Counted from the first letter of the stretch, positions 24,738 through 37,362 are shown. The stretch: 64,000 nucleotides of DNA from Paratrimastix pyriformis (GCA_027972325.1 JAPMOS010000027.1:186001-250000); one strand, 5' to 3'. Notes: generated by a model from the letters alone, not told the origin. Translations and numbers: made by a program.

Positions 24738-26126
24738 TCATCGTGGGGTCAGCGAGACCACCAAGTCCATCGAGGAGGCAGAGTCCACAGACTCCGGGGT
24801 GGGAAGCGGAGGGATGGTACTCACAATAGCCGGAGTGTTTTGCGATTCGGGCTCCTTCTCCATTGGAGTCGCAGCGGCTTCCAAAGCCGCGGCGGGAATC
24901 ACCGCAGGGCCGCCGGAGGAGCTCTCGGGAGCCTCGGGGAGGGCAGTGGCAGGGGGGGATAGAGTTGAGGAATCCAGAGCAGGAGAAGCAGCGGGTTGGG
25001 GCGCCGGAGTCGCCTCAGGGGCGGCAGCGATCGGTGCCGGGGCGGGGGCGGCCACTGGTGCGGGGGTGGGGTCCGCAAGTGGAGCGGCGGTCTCACCGAG
25101 CGCCATATCGACAGAGGCAGCAGGGGTTTGGGTCGCCTGAACAAGAGCCGGAGCGGCAGCTGGAGGCTGCTGCTGCTGCTGGGCTTCGGGTTCGGGCACG
25201 GCGGCCGGTGCCGCGGCGGTTGAAGGGGCTGTCTGGTCATCAGCGGGGGCCGTAGCGGGGGCCGTAGCGGGGGCCGTAGCGGGGGCCGGAGCGGGGGCCG
25301 GAGCGGGGGCCGGAGCGGGGGCCGGAGCGGGGCCGGAGCGGGGGCCGGAGCGGGGGCCGGAGCGGGGGCCGGAGCGGGGGCCGGAGCGGGGGCCGGAGCG
25401 GGAAGAGGGTCAGGGGCGGGTGTGGAGATAGGAGCCTCTGCAGGGATGGCGGGCGCAGGTGCGGGGGCGGGGCGGGCGCAGGTTCGGGGGCGGGGGCGGG
25501 CGCAGGGGGCGGGAGCAGGCGCAGCGGGGGCGGGGGCGCCATCTTGGGAGAAGGGGATGATTCGAGCTTGCTGGAGCCCGTGTGGAGGGAGGACATCCGG
25601 GGCATCTTGACCCGGCCGGGCGAGAGGGCGCTCAGGAGGGGGTCCACCCGCTCGGTGACGTCCACCCGTGGGGCGTCGTCGTAGTCGGACTGGCTGCCCG
25701 GGCCCCGGGGCGGCGAGGCCACCGAGGCACGGATGCTACGCAGCCGGCTCCGGAAGGCGGCCATGAGCGGGTCCCGGGAGGCCATCTGCTGCTGCAGCTC
25801 CTCCCGCGACCGGATGGGGGTCCCGCCCGGCGACCTGCACCAGCCCAGGACCGTACAGCCAATGAGAGCCCCGCTGGGGGGGGCATGGACGAGCGGGGAA
25901 TGGGCGATAGGGCAGACCGCTTGATGGGGGTGCTGCGGAGGAGCTTCGGGGTGGATTTGCAGATCATGGCGTTCAGCTGGAGCCGCTGGGGGGTGACCGT
26001 GGGCAGCCCCATCCGGGCGGCCAGGTCGGGCTCGGGGGTCCGCGTGCTTGCCAGGGTCCGCCGCCGGGCCGCGGCCACCTTGAGCTGTTCGGCAAGGTCG
26101 GACATCTGCACCGAGTGCCGCAGGCC

Positions 26127-26199
<73 letters not shown>

Positions 26200-26931
26200 C
26201 CGGGGGGATGACGTCAAGTGAGGGATGGATGCGACCAGGTTGCGACGGACCACAGGGGGGGCGGGCTTGGCTGGAGCCGGGGTGGAGACGGCTGCTGCGC
26301 CCGTCGGTGGTGGCGGAGGCACGGAGCCCGCGACGGGCGGCGGGGGCGGGACCCCCTTCCCGATGGGAGGCGGTGGTGGCACGGTGCCCAGGGGCGGAGG
26401 CGGTGGGACCGACTTCAGAGGGGGCGGTGGAGGGACGGTGCCAAACGGTGGGGGCGGGGGCACGCCCAGGAGTGGCGGTGGCGGCACCGAGGAACGTACC
26501 GGGGTGGCCAACGGAGTCCCGGGCGCGGACACGAAGGGGTTGGGCCCCAGTGGCGCCGGGGAGGCAGCTGAAGAGGAAAACGGTGTGGGTTCGTGACTGA
26601 ACAGCCTTCACAGACGATTCGGAGCGACAATTCGAGAGAGTGTATCGGCGCGGCCCTTCTCGTAAAGATACAAGGCGCGAAAATCGACCTCCTGATGTTT
26701 CGGGGTGGAAGTTGGGGTGCCAATGGGCACTGACGGTGTGCGAGGGGTGCGCGCGCCAATAGGGGTTCCAGGGGAAGGTGGTGGGATCACCATCGGAGCC
26801 ACCGCATGCGCAGCAAAGAGTGCCGAGAAAGCATCATCGGTTTGAACTCGGCCCGCGCGACGGGCCTTCTTCAAAGTCATCGCATTGGTGACTTGTGGCT
26901 TCCACACGGCTGGCTGGTCTGAAGGCTTCAT
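24738..26931 (-). CDS. PRR11-like proline-rich protein
   Basis: Exon 1 (start 26931) and a downstream FH1-like block of PPPPP repeats are followed by a (GT)34 intron. After it comes a helical segment, SDLAEQLKVAAARRR. The diagnostic part is built across an intron (gtctgc...gtgcag): LLRSTPIKR joined to SPGGTPIRSREELQQQM, then DPLMAAFRSRLRSIR. PRR11 and its plant relatives share this RSPGGTP motif followed by a short basic helix. Human PRR11 works in mitosis and the actin cytoskeleton; function here is inferred from that motif only. The C-terminal 200 residues are Pro/Ala repeats. Within the GC-rich repeats the best reading changes frame near 25475 and again at one 11-nt unit near 25328, consistent with missing bases. 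Confidence 0.55.
25240..25410. repeat. 12-bp tandem repeat (GGGGGCCGGAGC)n
   Basis: About 13 copies of a dodecamer coding Ala-Pro-Ala-Pro in the PRR11-like gene. One unit is a base short, which shifts the frame. Confidence 0.85.
26131..26198. repeat. Perfect (TG)34 microsatellite
   Basis: 68 bp of uninterrupted TG in an intron of the PRR11-like gene ((CA)n on the sense strand). Confidence 0.95.
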
Positions 26932-27174
26932 CGATCACTGACGGCGAGGCCGAAGATTCGAAATTCGTGCAGGAAAGGCTCCTGCGCAGTTCCCCAGAGG
27001 TCAGATCTTCTCCTTTGAAAGTCAGCTGGACTGGTGTTGCTGCTTTCTGTCCGACAGTGCCGGAATGGCATTACAGACTCGTCGGACCACCCATTCTTCT
27101 TCCAGATGTAACTGTCCGACGCTCGTGTTCCATACATTACAACACATGAATTCCAGAGGAGAGTCTTCCTTCCT

Positions 27175-28538
27175 TCACCTTTCGGTGACGACATCCTCAC
27201 CTGATCCGGGTTTTACGCCAGCAACCATCACCCAAATGGCCCCCAACCTGGAGGCTTCCGCATAGGGATAGATTCGGCAGCGGACAGCCAGCCACCGAGC
27301 GGGGCCGTTGAGAATCAGAGCGCACGGTGGAGCCGCTGTCAAGGCCATAAATATCCGCTCGGGGTTGAGGTGCGACACTTGCATGGGGTAGCCCTGAGAC
27401 GAAATAGATGAGAAAAGAGGAGATGTTGAGCAGACCCTGAAAGTGTGACCTCGGGGGACTTTTCTGATTAAGGCCGCAACAAAGTCCTCGTTCCCTGCCG
27501 CAGCAGCGACATCGTGGAGTCGCTCCCATTCGAAAGCTGCTAGGGCCGGGGTGATGAGAAAAGCTAGGTCCCGGTCGAATTCTGTCGTCAGCTGGAGAGA
27601 CGAGACGAGAGCGGCAGAGGAACTGAGTCAGTTACGGGTTTGATTTAGACGAAGCGCTAGCGCGTTTCATTCATACGTGGGAGAATGTCGGTTCGAATCC
27701 GACCAGTCACGGATGATGATGCAGATGATGAAGACATAAACCTTAGTCCCCTTTCCTCGCAGTTAGGGGCGTAAATCTCCCGTGTGCCCTACCTTGGAAG
27801 TCCGATGCATCATCTCTTTTTTTCCCTCCGCCAGCCCGCCCCTCCCCAGCCTGGCCGCCCCACAGACGGCGCGCTCCTGGCGGTATGCGGCGATGTGCCT
27901 GCGGAGGGCCTCCTCGAGGGCGAACTCGGCCCCGGGCGGGACCAGGGGCGGCAGCAGGGGGGCCGGGATCTCGGGCAGGGGCGAGGGTCCCACGAAGAGT
28001 GGCTGCCACAGGGCCGGGTCGGCCAGCTGGAAGCGGCACAGGCCCACCGCGTCGCTGGGCTGGCCGTTGGCATAAATGGCCTGTCCCCCCAGCGCGCGCC
28101 CCAGTGGAAGCCACGCGCGGCATGGGCGAGAGCCTCGCCTCGGGCGGAGGGGATGCGGGGCGGGCATGCGGACCTGCTGGTTGAAGATGCACCCAATGGT
28201 CTCGTAGGGCGGGGCTCGCGGCCCCTCGGTGGCCCCCTGCGGGTAGCTGGGAGCGCCACCCACCGGCCCCACCCGCACCGCACCCGGCCACGGTGGGCGG
28301 CAGGCGGGCAGGCGGGCAGGCGGGCAGGCGGGCAGGCGGGCAGGCGGGCAGGCGGGCAGGCGGACAGACCAGATCCCGGTGGAGGGCTCCCAGAACACGG
28401 CTCGGGTGGCGGCTCCCTCCCCGTACAGAGTCGCCACCCAGACATGCGGGCCCCGGTTGGTCTGACGGGGGCGGTCGTGGAGACGGTGGTGTGCGTGTGT
28501 GTGTGTATGTATGTATGTATGTATGTGTGTGTGTGTGC

Positions 28539-28569
<31 letters not shown>

Positions 28570-31500
28570 GGGGTCTCTTCCCTCTTTCAAAGCTGCAGTT
28601 ACTGGATCTTCCTGTCCCGGGGCGACCAAGTGTGGACCCCATGGGCGATCCATCTGTAACTCAGCTGCCTGTCCTGACCCGTGTCCCTTGTCACCTGTCC
28701 TGTCCCGTCCCGTCCCCTTGCTCGTCCCGTCCCTTTGCTTTGCTCGTCCCGTCCTGTGGTGGTGTGGCTGGGGGATCCCCCGAGGTGGTGGCACTGCCCC
28801 TAGCGCTCCGATCAGTAGGCTCATTCTGGGTGCCACTACACTTTCCGGATCCACTCCCCGTCTCGTGGGGATGGACCGTTTTCTTTCTTCTTCCTGTCCC
28901 TACTTCTGCTCCCCCCCCCCACACTCTCCACACCCCGGCCCCGTCCCGTCCCGCCCCGTCCCGTCCCGTCCGTCCCGTTCTTCATCGTGCCCCTCTGTGC
29001 TACGTGCGGCCTGTCCTGGTCGTGCTGCCCCTACGTCCCGTCCCTGGTGCGCCGTCCCGTCCCGACCCGTCCCGTTCGTTGCCGTCCCGTCCCGTCCGTC
29101 GTCGATGCTCGCCATCGACTTTCTACTTGCGCACCCAATCGAAAAGGTCTGTGTCATATGCTCCGATTGCCCCTTGTCTTGTCTGTGTCGGGGACCCCCT
29201 TTGGCGCGACATGCTGCTGCCGTGCGATGTGGTGAGAGCGTGAGCTGTCCATCCACACCATGTGACGGATCCCTTGTGGGTCCTGATTTCCGGTCTCGGA
29301 TGTTGACGTGCTCTTCCGCCTGAGCGCTTTGCCGTTGACTGATCCTTGTTCGCTGCCGCCTGCTTGCGTATGTTGGCTTGGTGGACACTGCTTGACTATG
29401 GCGCTTCCATCGTGGACTGTGCCTACATTTCTTGCGGTGTCTCTCTTCCCTCTTTTCATGGGGGAGAGAGAGAGAGAGAGAGAGTGGGGAGGGGAGAGTT
29501 TCTCTTTGTTCCCCTTTACGGGCCCTGGTGGCTCGGTTTTCCGGAATATGAGGGGGTATGGACGGGTGCCCTGGCCAGGAGCCGCTGCCTGCCACTGCCG
29601 GGCCGCGATGGGCGGGATGGGCGGGGCTGGCGGTGGCGGACCGTGCCGATGCAGACGTAGGCGTCGAGGCCGAACCCGAGGAGCAGCGAGCAGAGCAGGC
29701 AGGCCCGGTCGGCGGCCGTCCCGCGCCCTTGGCCAGCACCGTGTGCAGGCTGCTCCACACGTCAGGCCTGCCCACACGCAGCCAGCCACCGCCACATCCG
29801 CAATGGATCAGCCCAACCTCCACCCGCCCGGGGAGAGGGAGGGAGGGGAGGGGGAGGGGAGGGGGAGGGGAGGGGAGGAGGGGGATGGCGGAGCGGTGCC
29901 CTCCCCAACGAAGAGGGGGGAGGGGCATCGGTGAGAGCGGACCGCCCGTCGGGCTGGGCGGCCGCCTCGGGATCGGCACCGAGGAGGGACACCAGCCGGG
30001 CCGCGTGGCGCGGGGTGTCCAGCAGCGATGGCGCTCTGCCCAAACCAGGCCCCAGGAGCGGCCCCAGGACCGGCCAGGCCAGGGCCCGAAGACGCGATGA
30101 CCACAGAACACCCGCCCCGATGATGAGGCCGTGGACTCGCAGGCCTCCGCTCCGGAGTCCCGTGGAGGTGCGGGGGGGGGGGTGGGGAGGGGGTGGAGGT
30201 GCGGGGGTCAGCAGGCCCGGCGGGCGGCAGGGACCTGAGCGGGACCACGCACTGGCAGAGGGCCCTGGTGGCGTTGACCTCGTTGGGGGCGAAGGCCTGC
30301 ACGAGGCGGTCCTTGTGCTCGGGCCGGGCCGCCGTGAACTGCTGCCACCACTGCCGCGCCACCTGGAAGAGCGACCGGGCCCAGGCCCCGTGCCCCTCGG
30401 CGCTCCGCTGCTTGTGCTGCTCCAGCGCTGACGAGGGCCCGTGAGGCGCGGTGTGGTGTGATTTGGTGTGATTTGGTGTGGTGTGGTGTGGTGCGGTGCG
30501 GTGTGGTGTGGTGTGGTGTGGTGTGGTGTGGGTCGGGTCGGGGGGGTCGGGTCGGGGTTGGTAGGGGTGGGTGGGGTGGGATGTATGGGATGTATGGGAT
30601 GTGTGGGATGGGGATGAGGGGGTGGGCCGCCGCTGGGGTGGTGGGGTGGTGGGCGGTGGCGGACCCTGGGCCACGAAGTCGTGCATCTGCTGTCGGTGGG
30701 CCTGGGCCTCGTCGGGCGGCCCCAGGGGCCCGGCGGGTAGGGCGGGCGCGGCGGGGGCCGGGGGCATGAAGGTCTCGTAGTGGAGCAGCCCCAGCTGCAG
30801 GGTCAGCTGGCCAACCACCAGGCCCGCCTGCGCCCGGGGGCCCATCACCTCCACGCTGACCCGCTCGGGGCCCAGCAGCGCCTGCCAACGGGCGGCACGG
30901 GATGCGTGGGGAACGGCCACCGAGGCAGCAGCCATCGGGCCGGGTGAGGCCAAACCGGCGGCCAGAAATGCAGCCGGCCGGTGGCCCAGAAGGGAGGCGG
31001 AGGGAGCACAGGGGGCACAGGGAGGCGGAGGGAGGCGGAGGGAGGCGGAGGGAGGCGGAGGGAGGCGGAGGGAGGCGGAGGAGGCGGAGGGAGGCGGAGG
31101 GAGGCGGAGGGAGGCGGAGGGAGGCGGAGGAGGCGGAGGAGGCGGAGGGAGGCGGAGGGAGGCGGAGGGAGGCGGAGGGAGGCGGAGGAGGCGGAGGGAG
31201 GCGGAGGGAGGCGGAGGGAGGCGGAGGGAGGCGGAGGGAGGCGGAGGGAGGCGGAGGAGGCGGAGGAGGCGGACTCGGGTCCAGTCGACGAGGGCGCTGC
31301 CCACCAGGGTTCGGTCGGCGCCCCCCGGGGCGGCCCGGGTGACCACGCAGTGGATGGTCCCCTCCACGCAGCCGAGCAGGTCCCCCTGGGCAAAAGCAGC
31401 AACCACCCCAGGGCAGAGAGGCCAGAGAGGGTGGGAGGGCAGAGAGGACGAGGTGACGACGGTGTGTGTGTGTGTGGAGAGAGAGAGAGAGAGGGGGGGG

Positions 31501-31972
31501 GAGGAGGAGGAGGAGGGGGAGGGGGAGGGGGGGTAGCGAGTGCGACAGACGGGGGGGAGCGAGGGCGACACGTGCAGGTCGACCGTGAAGGCGCCCCTGA
31601 ACTGGGGGTCTCGCTGGGCCACCGAGCCCGTCTCGTAACGCTGCCCGTTCGAGAGCAGGTGCAGGCACAGCTCCATCGGGAGCGGCCCGCCGCCCTGTCC
31701 AATGATCGTGGGGTGAACAAGCAGGGGCCGGGTGAGCATGGGATGGTGGGCGGTGAGGTGCGGAAGGAGTGAGTGCGCGGGCAGACCTCAGCGGGGCTGG
31801 CGCACTCGTCGAATGCGCGGCCCCCGAGGAGGTGCACCTGCAGGAGGACCGACCCGAGGCCCGGGAGGGGCGCCTCGGCACCCCCGCCCCCCGCCGAGGC
31901 CATGGGCATCGGGACAGACGCGACGCCTCCAGGGCTGGCCGCCACGGATGACGGGGGTACAACCTCATCCAT
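27175..31972 (-). CDS. CEP76: Centrosomal protein CEP76
   Basis: The match covers the full protein in order. An N-terminal C2-like region reads LLQVHLLGGRAFDECA, then MELCLHLLSNGQRYE and HCVVTRAAPGG. Then come ARQWWQQFTAARPEHKDRLV and SLLDTPRHAARLVSLLG. The transglutaminase-like part reads LLCSLLLGFGLDAYVCIGT, HVWVAT, FWEPSTGIW, YETIGCIFN and YANGQPSDAVGLCRFQL. The C-terminal domain reads LITPALAAFEWERLHD, KVPRGHTFR joined by splicing to GYPMQVSHLNPERI, and YAEASRLGAIWVMVA. CEP76 limits centriole reduplication. The gene is stretched by repeat-filled introns, one of about 900 bp. The ATG at 31972 is the last safe start; the frame continues up to about 32.3 kb (EERDHQWRQLLEGTISALL), so the true N-terminus lies at 32.2-32.5 kb. 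Confidence 0.88.
28295..28573. repeat. Octamer array, GTAT/GT microsatellite and G run in CEP76
   Basis: (GGCGGGCA)n at 28295-28365, then (GTAT)n and (GT)n at 28496-28552, then about 21 G. The octamers border exon text; the rest is intronic. Confidence 0.85.
28690..29110. repeat. Degenerate CCCGT pentamer satellite in the large CEP76 intron
   Basis: About 420 bp of imperfect cccgt/tcccg units (ccccgtcccgtcccgtcc and variants), between the exons coding FWEPSTG and LLCSLLLGFG. I see no gene inside. Confidence 0.75.
30452..30620. repeat. GGTGT/GGGAT-type microsatellites in a CEP76 intron
   Basis: Pentameric ggtgt units at 30452-30545 followed by gggatgtat repeats, between the AREALEQHKQRS-type exon and the VSVEVMGPRAQ exon. 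Confidence 0.8.
31010..31275. repeat. (GGAGGCGGAG)n minisatellite in a CEP76 intron
   Basis: About 25 decamer units with some shortened to seven bases. It separates the exon ending SALVDWTRV from the exon starting near QALLGPERVSVEVMG. Confidence 0.9.
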
Positions 31973-32519
31973 CGTTAGGGGGGCACCAACGGGCGGCGTG
32001 CGGTCCGGACCCCGGCCATCCGCCCCAGTCTGCGATGCTGGGGCGGGGGCGACCGCGGGACCTGCTGGCCCGGCCGGGGTCAGGGACTGCTGCAGGAGGG
32101 CTGAGATCGTTCCCTCGAGGAGCTGACGCCACTGATGGTCACGTTCTTCCTGACGGGCGTCGCCGGGGATATCCTCCGTCGCGACGGAGGGATCGTCCCG
32201 GTCATCCTCCCCGCGGAGAGCTGCCCCGGCAGATGGGGAGCGGCGCCGGTGGGATCTTATGGGCTTCTTGCCACGAGAACTCGCTCGACTCTAACCCAGA
32301 TATAAGGGAGACGAAGAAAATCTCGAAGACCTCTTTTGGGGTTGAAGGGCGATTGACAGATGAGACCAGAGGCCCCAAGTGCTGATCGAGAACAGCACGG
32401 ACTGTATAAATGAAAGTTAAGCCGCCCGAACAAATGTTTACAAACTTTTCTGACGCTTGTCCTCCGTGGTGGTTCAAATGGAGAAAAGAATCAATCACCT
32501 GTTGGGGTTGTGAGAGCAT

Positions 32520-32795
32520 TCTTGTCTATCAAACACAAGCTCCTCGTCGTCGTGTTAATGAAGCATCGAAGGAGGCTCACCAGAAATCACGGTAGATAAG
32601 ATTTCTCCTCCGCACCCAGATGGGACGAAGAAGGTGGGAGTTGTGTGAGCCCCTCCACAGAATCATAAATACCCCTGGCACCAGCTGGACCGGCCGGGGC
32701 TGCAAATGAGACTCAAAAAACCGAGGGATGTTCCAAGAGAATTTTATTTTGATCGATTCGATAAATTTGTTTACTCGTTGGGCACGGGATGCTTT
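32520..32795. other. Intergenic spacer between CEP76 and SPO22
   Basis: About 275 bp, lower in GC. It must hold the CEP76 promoter and the 3' flank of the SPO22 gene. Nothing else is visible. Confidence 0.4.
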
Positions 32796-35700
32796 TCATT
32801 CTTCGGTTCCGGGCCGCAGGTTTTTTAGTACCTGAGTGTACGTCGCGAGCATAGTCGGCTCATATTCGACAAGTTTTGGGGCGAGCTTCCCAATCGATAT
32901 GGCCAGGCCCATCCAATGTTCGGCCTCCTTGAATCGCACCAAACTTGTCAGTGGTCAGCTGCCTTGCTGAAGAACAATTCAGACCTCTGGAAGTACACCC
33001 CATGATTCCACGCAGTTGCCATGAGCCATTGCACCTCTTCCTCAGGGAACTTATTTGCGTCGGTCTGGAGGATTTTGTAGACATCCGTGTAGAGCGGGAA
33101 GGCCTCTTCGCGGGTGGGTGCCAGCAGGATCAAATTCCGATATAGTTCGGCGCACTTGGCCCAGTCGATCGGATTCGCAGAGAGGTTCATTTGGAGACAG
33201 GTTTTGAGCGCACCGACACAAACTGATTGGTGGTGGGGCAATGAAGTGAGAACTCGGGCTTACAACAGACCGCCTGTATTTTTGTGTGCGGTGTTGAGAG
33301 CAAGGTCGGCCATGAGCTCAAAAGCCTTCGGGGTCATACCATCCATCTCTTTGGCGACCTTTTTCTTCGGGTTGTGGGAGAATATGCAGTGAAGAAGACC
33401 TGAAGCGTACCCAACAGATCAGGGTCACCAAGACGGGCTTTGGCTTCGAATTCGAGAAGGAGTAGCAAGGGGAACGACCGATCAACAACTTGTTGAGCGG
33501 GTTGTTGTGCCTTCTTCAGTTGGAAGACCTTGCGTGTGGAGGAGATGGCCGATGAATGATGATGGTGACAGGGATGATGGTGATGGAATGATGATTGTGT
33601 GTGTGTGTGTGTGTGTGGGGGGGGGAGTAGTTGGCAAACCTGCGACCCAAGCTGTCGGCACTCGCCAACCAATTGGAGGACTGCACGTAAGAGTGGTTCC
33701 TTTTCGGCGTCCGAAGAGCGTACACACTCCACCAGAGAAGATGCACTCAGAAGCTTGCACATTTTCTGAGTCTCTAAGTTCTCGATTCCCATTGGGAGGA
33801 GAGTCGCAACCTGCAAGGAATCAAAACGAGAACTTCCACCAAAACAGACCTGAGCGGAAAAGGCAAAAAATTGGCTGCAAAGGTAAAATAGCTTGTGCTT
33901 CCCAGCCTCAATTCCGATGTTCCACGAGGCACCCACAAACCACTCCATGTCGTCATGATTCGACTCAAAAACAAACTGCGCCCCGCGTTCGCGAAGTTTA
34001 TCCGCGAGAAACTTGAGGAAAAAATTGATTTGGTCATAGTCCCAGGTCGCCGAGTCGCGGTCATTGGGTGAGTAGAGGCGAATCAGATTGCGGATGATGG
34101 GGACGGGTGAGGAGTCCGACGTATAAGTGAGAACTGCCTGAAGCGCCTTTGGGATAACTGAACGCATCCCGGCCTCAAATGCAAGTTCAGCTGCCACTGA
34201 AAGATAGATGGGTTCGAACCCCTTCGCTGTACACATCTGTTCAAGCGTTTTCGTTGCTGGTGAGGAGATCTACATTGAGAAGATGGAGGTTTACCAGACC
34301 AAGTTCCTCGGAGTGCGAGGCGACGTAAAGTTTGTATAATAGGAAGAGAGTCAAAAAAGAAGTCGGGTCTGCGGAAAGAGCCTTCTGTGCCATTTGAATG
34401 GCTTGAGGAACATCATCGAGAAGACTATAACATCTGGCGAGAACGCGCTGGCACCGGGCGAGTCCCTCAACATCACCTTGTGGGAGAAGGTCACGCGCGC
34501 GGGTAAACCACTCCAGTGCCTCCTTGTAAGACCGGTCCTTCCAAAAATTCTGGGAGGCGGATGGAGGGCTGGTTATTTCCGCTGCCGGAGAGAAAAGTCA
34601 GACCGCTGCGCAATTCCAAACTATGGTGAAAAAACTCTTCATGGAATCGGTCCCTAAACCATACTTCTTGGTGGCAATAGTGTCCTGAAGCAAATCAACA
34701 GCCTTCCGGTACTCGGCCTTCGAGAGGAGAGTCTCCATACACCGAAGACGGACGAGAACCGAGTCGGGGCTCTGTCCCAAGCGACGATCGAGCGATTCGT
34801 ATCCGTGCAATGCAATCTCCAGAAATCCCAATGCCACCGAGAGCTGGCAAGCGGCCAAACACAAGTCCAGGTTGAGCTCGGAGTGGTGGATAATCATCTC
34901 GAGGGTTTTGCTGGCTTCGTCGGGAATGTTCATCAAAAGATGCAGTCGAAGGAGAATGTAGAGGCCAGAAGGATGGGAATTCAGATCGTTTGCCATCCGG
35001 ATGCAGGTAATTGCCGAGTCGTAGTTGGCCAACGAGAGGTAACAGTTTGCTAAGAGTCTGGACAAAAGTGCGAGTAAGAAAATCCTCTGATGCGACGTTA
35101 CCTCAAGGTTCTTGCCTGCTTGACTTTGTCGCGAGGCTCTGGGGCCAGGTCGAACAACTGGACGGCATCGGTCAGCCACTTGATCGCCAATTCGTGCTGT
35201 TCCTTTCGCTCGTGGCTCAAGCCGATATTGTAGCACACCATTGATAGAACGACGGCGTTCTTTGGGAGAACTGTGAGTGGAGGACCACCACACCCGACGC
35301 ACCCAACAGACCCCCCTCGGGATTTCATCCAAGAGTTTCTTGGCCTGACCCAATGAGAAGATCGCCAAGTCATAATTCGAGAGCTCATGCTCGAGCTCGA
35401 CTCGCCAACAAAGAAACTGAAAATAAGCTTCTTTGCGGGGAGACTCTTGGGCCTGGGGAACCGGCATTTGGGTGAGCCGTTCCCAGAGCTAGGGAGCGCT
35501 GTATGTCGGACCAAACGCGACGTTGATGCCAGACATCGGAGTGCTTCTTGTATGTCGCTTTAACGGACTCGATGTCTCCGATTTCTGCGGAAGGAATGAG
35601 TGCTGGTTGGGAAACAACCAACCTTTCCATAACCGAGCTGTCCGCGAATAAAGAAGGGAAAGATTCAATAAATCGTCAATGTTATCAGAGGTCCCGTATT

Positions 35701-36053
35701 CAATCAGCTCCACGGCCAGAGAACGCACTACGACGGTATCATCAAAGAGAGCGACTAGAACACAGACAGTGCGCAATGAGCGGCGTATGATCTTGTGGAT
35801 TTACAAGCCGCTTGACGCAGAGATTCCAAAGTTCGCGGCCAATACCCAGCGCAACATGAACGGGAACACTCTCTCCCGCTGCTTTGAATTGGTCTCTCAG
35901 GGCGATTACGTCGGAAACTGGAATTGAACCCCCATCTGAAACGTCTCGGAGGAGCTGCTGCACGCGGTCCATCCGCTGCTTCGCCTGCTGGATGCTCCAA
36001 CCTTGTGCGACGCCCACCAAGTGACGGAATGGGTCATTTTTTTTTTTCAACAT
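32796..36053 (-). CDS. SPO22/ZIP4/TEX11-family meiotic TPR protein
   Basis: ATG at 36053, stop at 32796. The protein is almost all helical TPR-like repeats, for example ELAIKWLTDAVQLFDLAPE, LANCYLSLANYDSAITCI, KDRSYKEALEWFTRARDLL and ARCYSLLDDVPQAIQMA. Hallmarks of the SPO22 domain are IGRELWNLCVKRL near the start and the twin motifs MEWFVGASWNIGIEAGK and VQWLMATAWNHGVYF. The end FKEAEHWMGLAISIGKL plus YTQVLKNL is restored by a 41-nt intron after HGVYFQ. ZIP4/TEX11 proteins promote meiotic crossovers on the chromosome axis, which suggests meiosis or a related parasexual cycle. Length (about 900 residues) fits. GC is lower than in neighbouring genes. Confidence 0.75.
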
Positions 36054-36290
36054 TTTTTCAAATTTCGCCGCTTTTTACAACTTTCACCATTTTCACTGTC
36101 CGAGATCTCGTGAACCATCATCCAAAAACGAACACGACCTGCGCGGGGACCTTCAGCAGCAGGTGGGGCAGCTCGGGGAGGCTTCTCGTCACGTGTGCGA
36201 TTGCGGTTGAGGCATCATGGTCTGAAGTTTGGCGATTTGCGAAAAGTGGTGAAAGTGGTGAAAGTGGTGAAAATGTTGAAAAAATTACCC
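36037..36290. repeat. Imperfect inverted repeat spanning the SPO22 start codon
   Basis: The sequence near 36037-36059 (T run, caacattttt) and its reverse complement near 36266-36286 share the 15-mer aaaatgttgaaaaaa. Further partial pairing runs between ctttcaccattttcac (36080s) and the (gtggtgaaa)n triplication at 36244-36272. It could fold into a 250-nt hairpin or be a remnant of a small element. Confidence 0.5.
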
Positions 36291-36412
36291 GGTTTCCGTC
36301 CCTCTTCTTTTCATTTTTTTATCGAGCCGCACAGTTCAACATCGGAGTTAAACTGTCCCAATTGAAGGAACAAGGAAACGATACAAGACGATACGTCTGT
36401 CGGCACCAGTGA
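36054..36412. other. A/T-richer intergenic region between SPO22 and the SPICE1-like gene
   Basis: About 360 bp. Besides the inverted repeat I see only a short open frame on the plus strand that I do not believe. Confidence 0.45.
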
Positions 36413-37322
36413 TTACAATGCTGTGATGACGGAAGGGCTGTCAATGCAGTTCCCCTGTGATGCCTGCTCGGGGTGGGGGCGGGGGCGGTGTGGGCGAGAG
36501 AGAATAGAAGGCGCTGGCGGGGAGGGGCCCGGCGTCATCACGGCGAGGCTGCGCCCCTGGGGCGGGGTCGCTGGGGGGTACCCGAACATGCGCACGGCCG
36601 GGTCGGGCTGTTGAGGGGTAGAGACGGGGGCCGCGGGCAGGGGCGGGATGCTCATCATGGGGGGAGCCCGCTGGAGGGGATGTCGGATGGGGGTCGGGCC
36701 TGGGTTGGTGCCACGGAAGTCCTGGTGTGTGTGTGTGTGTGGGGGTGGAAGCGAAGCGATCAAACAGGGTGTCGCCCAGATCGGGCCGCCCGACAGACCT
36801 GTGCTTTGTAGACACCTGGTCTCGGCCGGGGGGCACCCATGTCCGGGCCCGAGGGGGCTGCGGATCCGTATGGGGGCTGGTGGATGGCCGTGGGCGGCTG
36901 GGGCGGTGGGGGCGGTGGGGAGCGACGGGGCGGGGGCGGCGGGGGCGCACGGGGCTCATCCCCGGGGACGGTGCGGCCTCCGACCGGGCCCAGGTCGGGC
37001 TGGGACTGATCGCCGTGCAGCAGCACGTCCTCGTCCCCGCCCTCATCCTCGGGGCGCCCGCCCCAGCCGCTCAAGGTTGCCCCCTGTAGTGCCGGGGCCG
37101 GGGCCGGGGCCGGGGAGCTGGGGTCGCGCCAGACGGGGACCCCACCCGCAACTCCCGGGCTGAGGCGCAGCGGCGAGCCGCGGGGCGGGTCAGACTGCCC
37201 CGGGCCGGTGGGGCTCGCCCATGTGGCTGCCGCCCCCCCAGCGGGCTGCCCTTGGGTCATCAGATACATGGAGCCGTAGTACTGGTCCGGGGGCAGGCTG
37301 GGCGAGGAAGACCGTCCTTGGC

Positions 37323-37362
<40 letters not shown>

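Noticed and set aside
27631-27711. A tRNA-like stretch in a CEP76 intron: perfect T arm (gtcgg-ttcgaat-ccgac) followed by cagtcac.
   Set aside because: The only 5' partner (gttacgg) pairs at five of seven positions, the D arm is weak and the anticodon arm does not fold to 5+7+5. At best it is a degenerate or intron-bearing tRNA; a tRNAscan-SE hit would change this.
28690-29110. CCCGT pentamer region considered as a telomere-like or satellite array marking a breakpoint.
   Set aside because: CEP76 exons continue in order on both sides, so it is an intronic satellite, not a chromosome end.
30845-31972. Long Ser/Arg/Pro-rich frames through the GGAGGCGGAG array, plus and minus.
   Set aside because: They are products of a repetitive GC-rich intron. 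The real CEP76 exons lie in other frames on either side.
35924-36412. A plus-strand frame antisense to the SPO22 start.
   Set aside because: It runs through the T runs and the inverted repeat and lacks protein-like composition.
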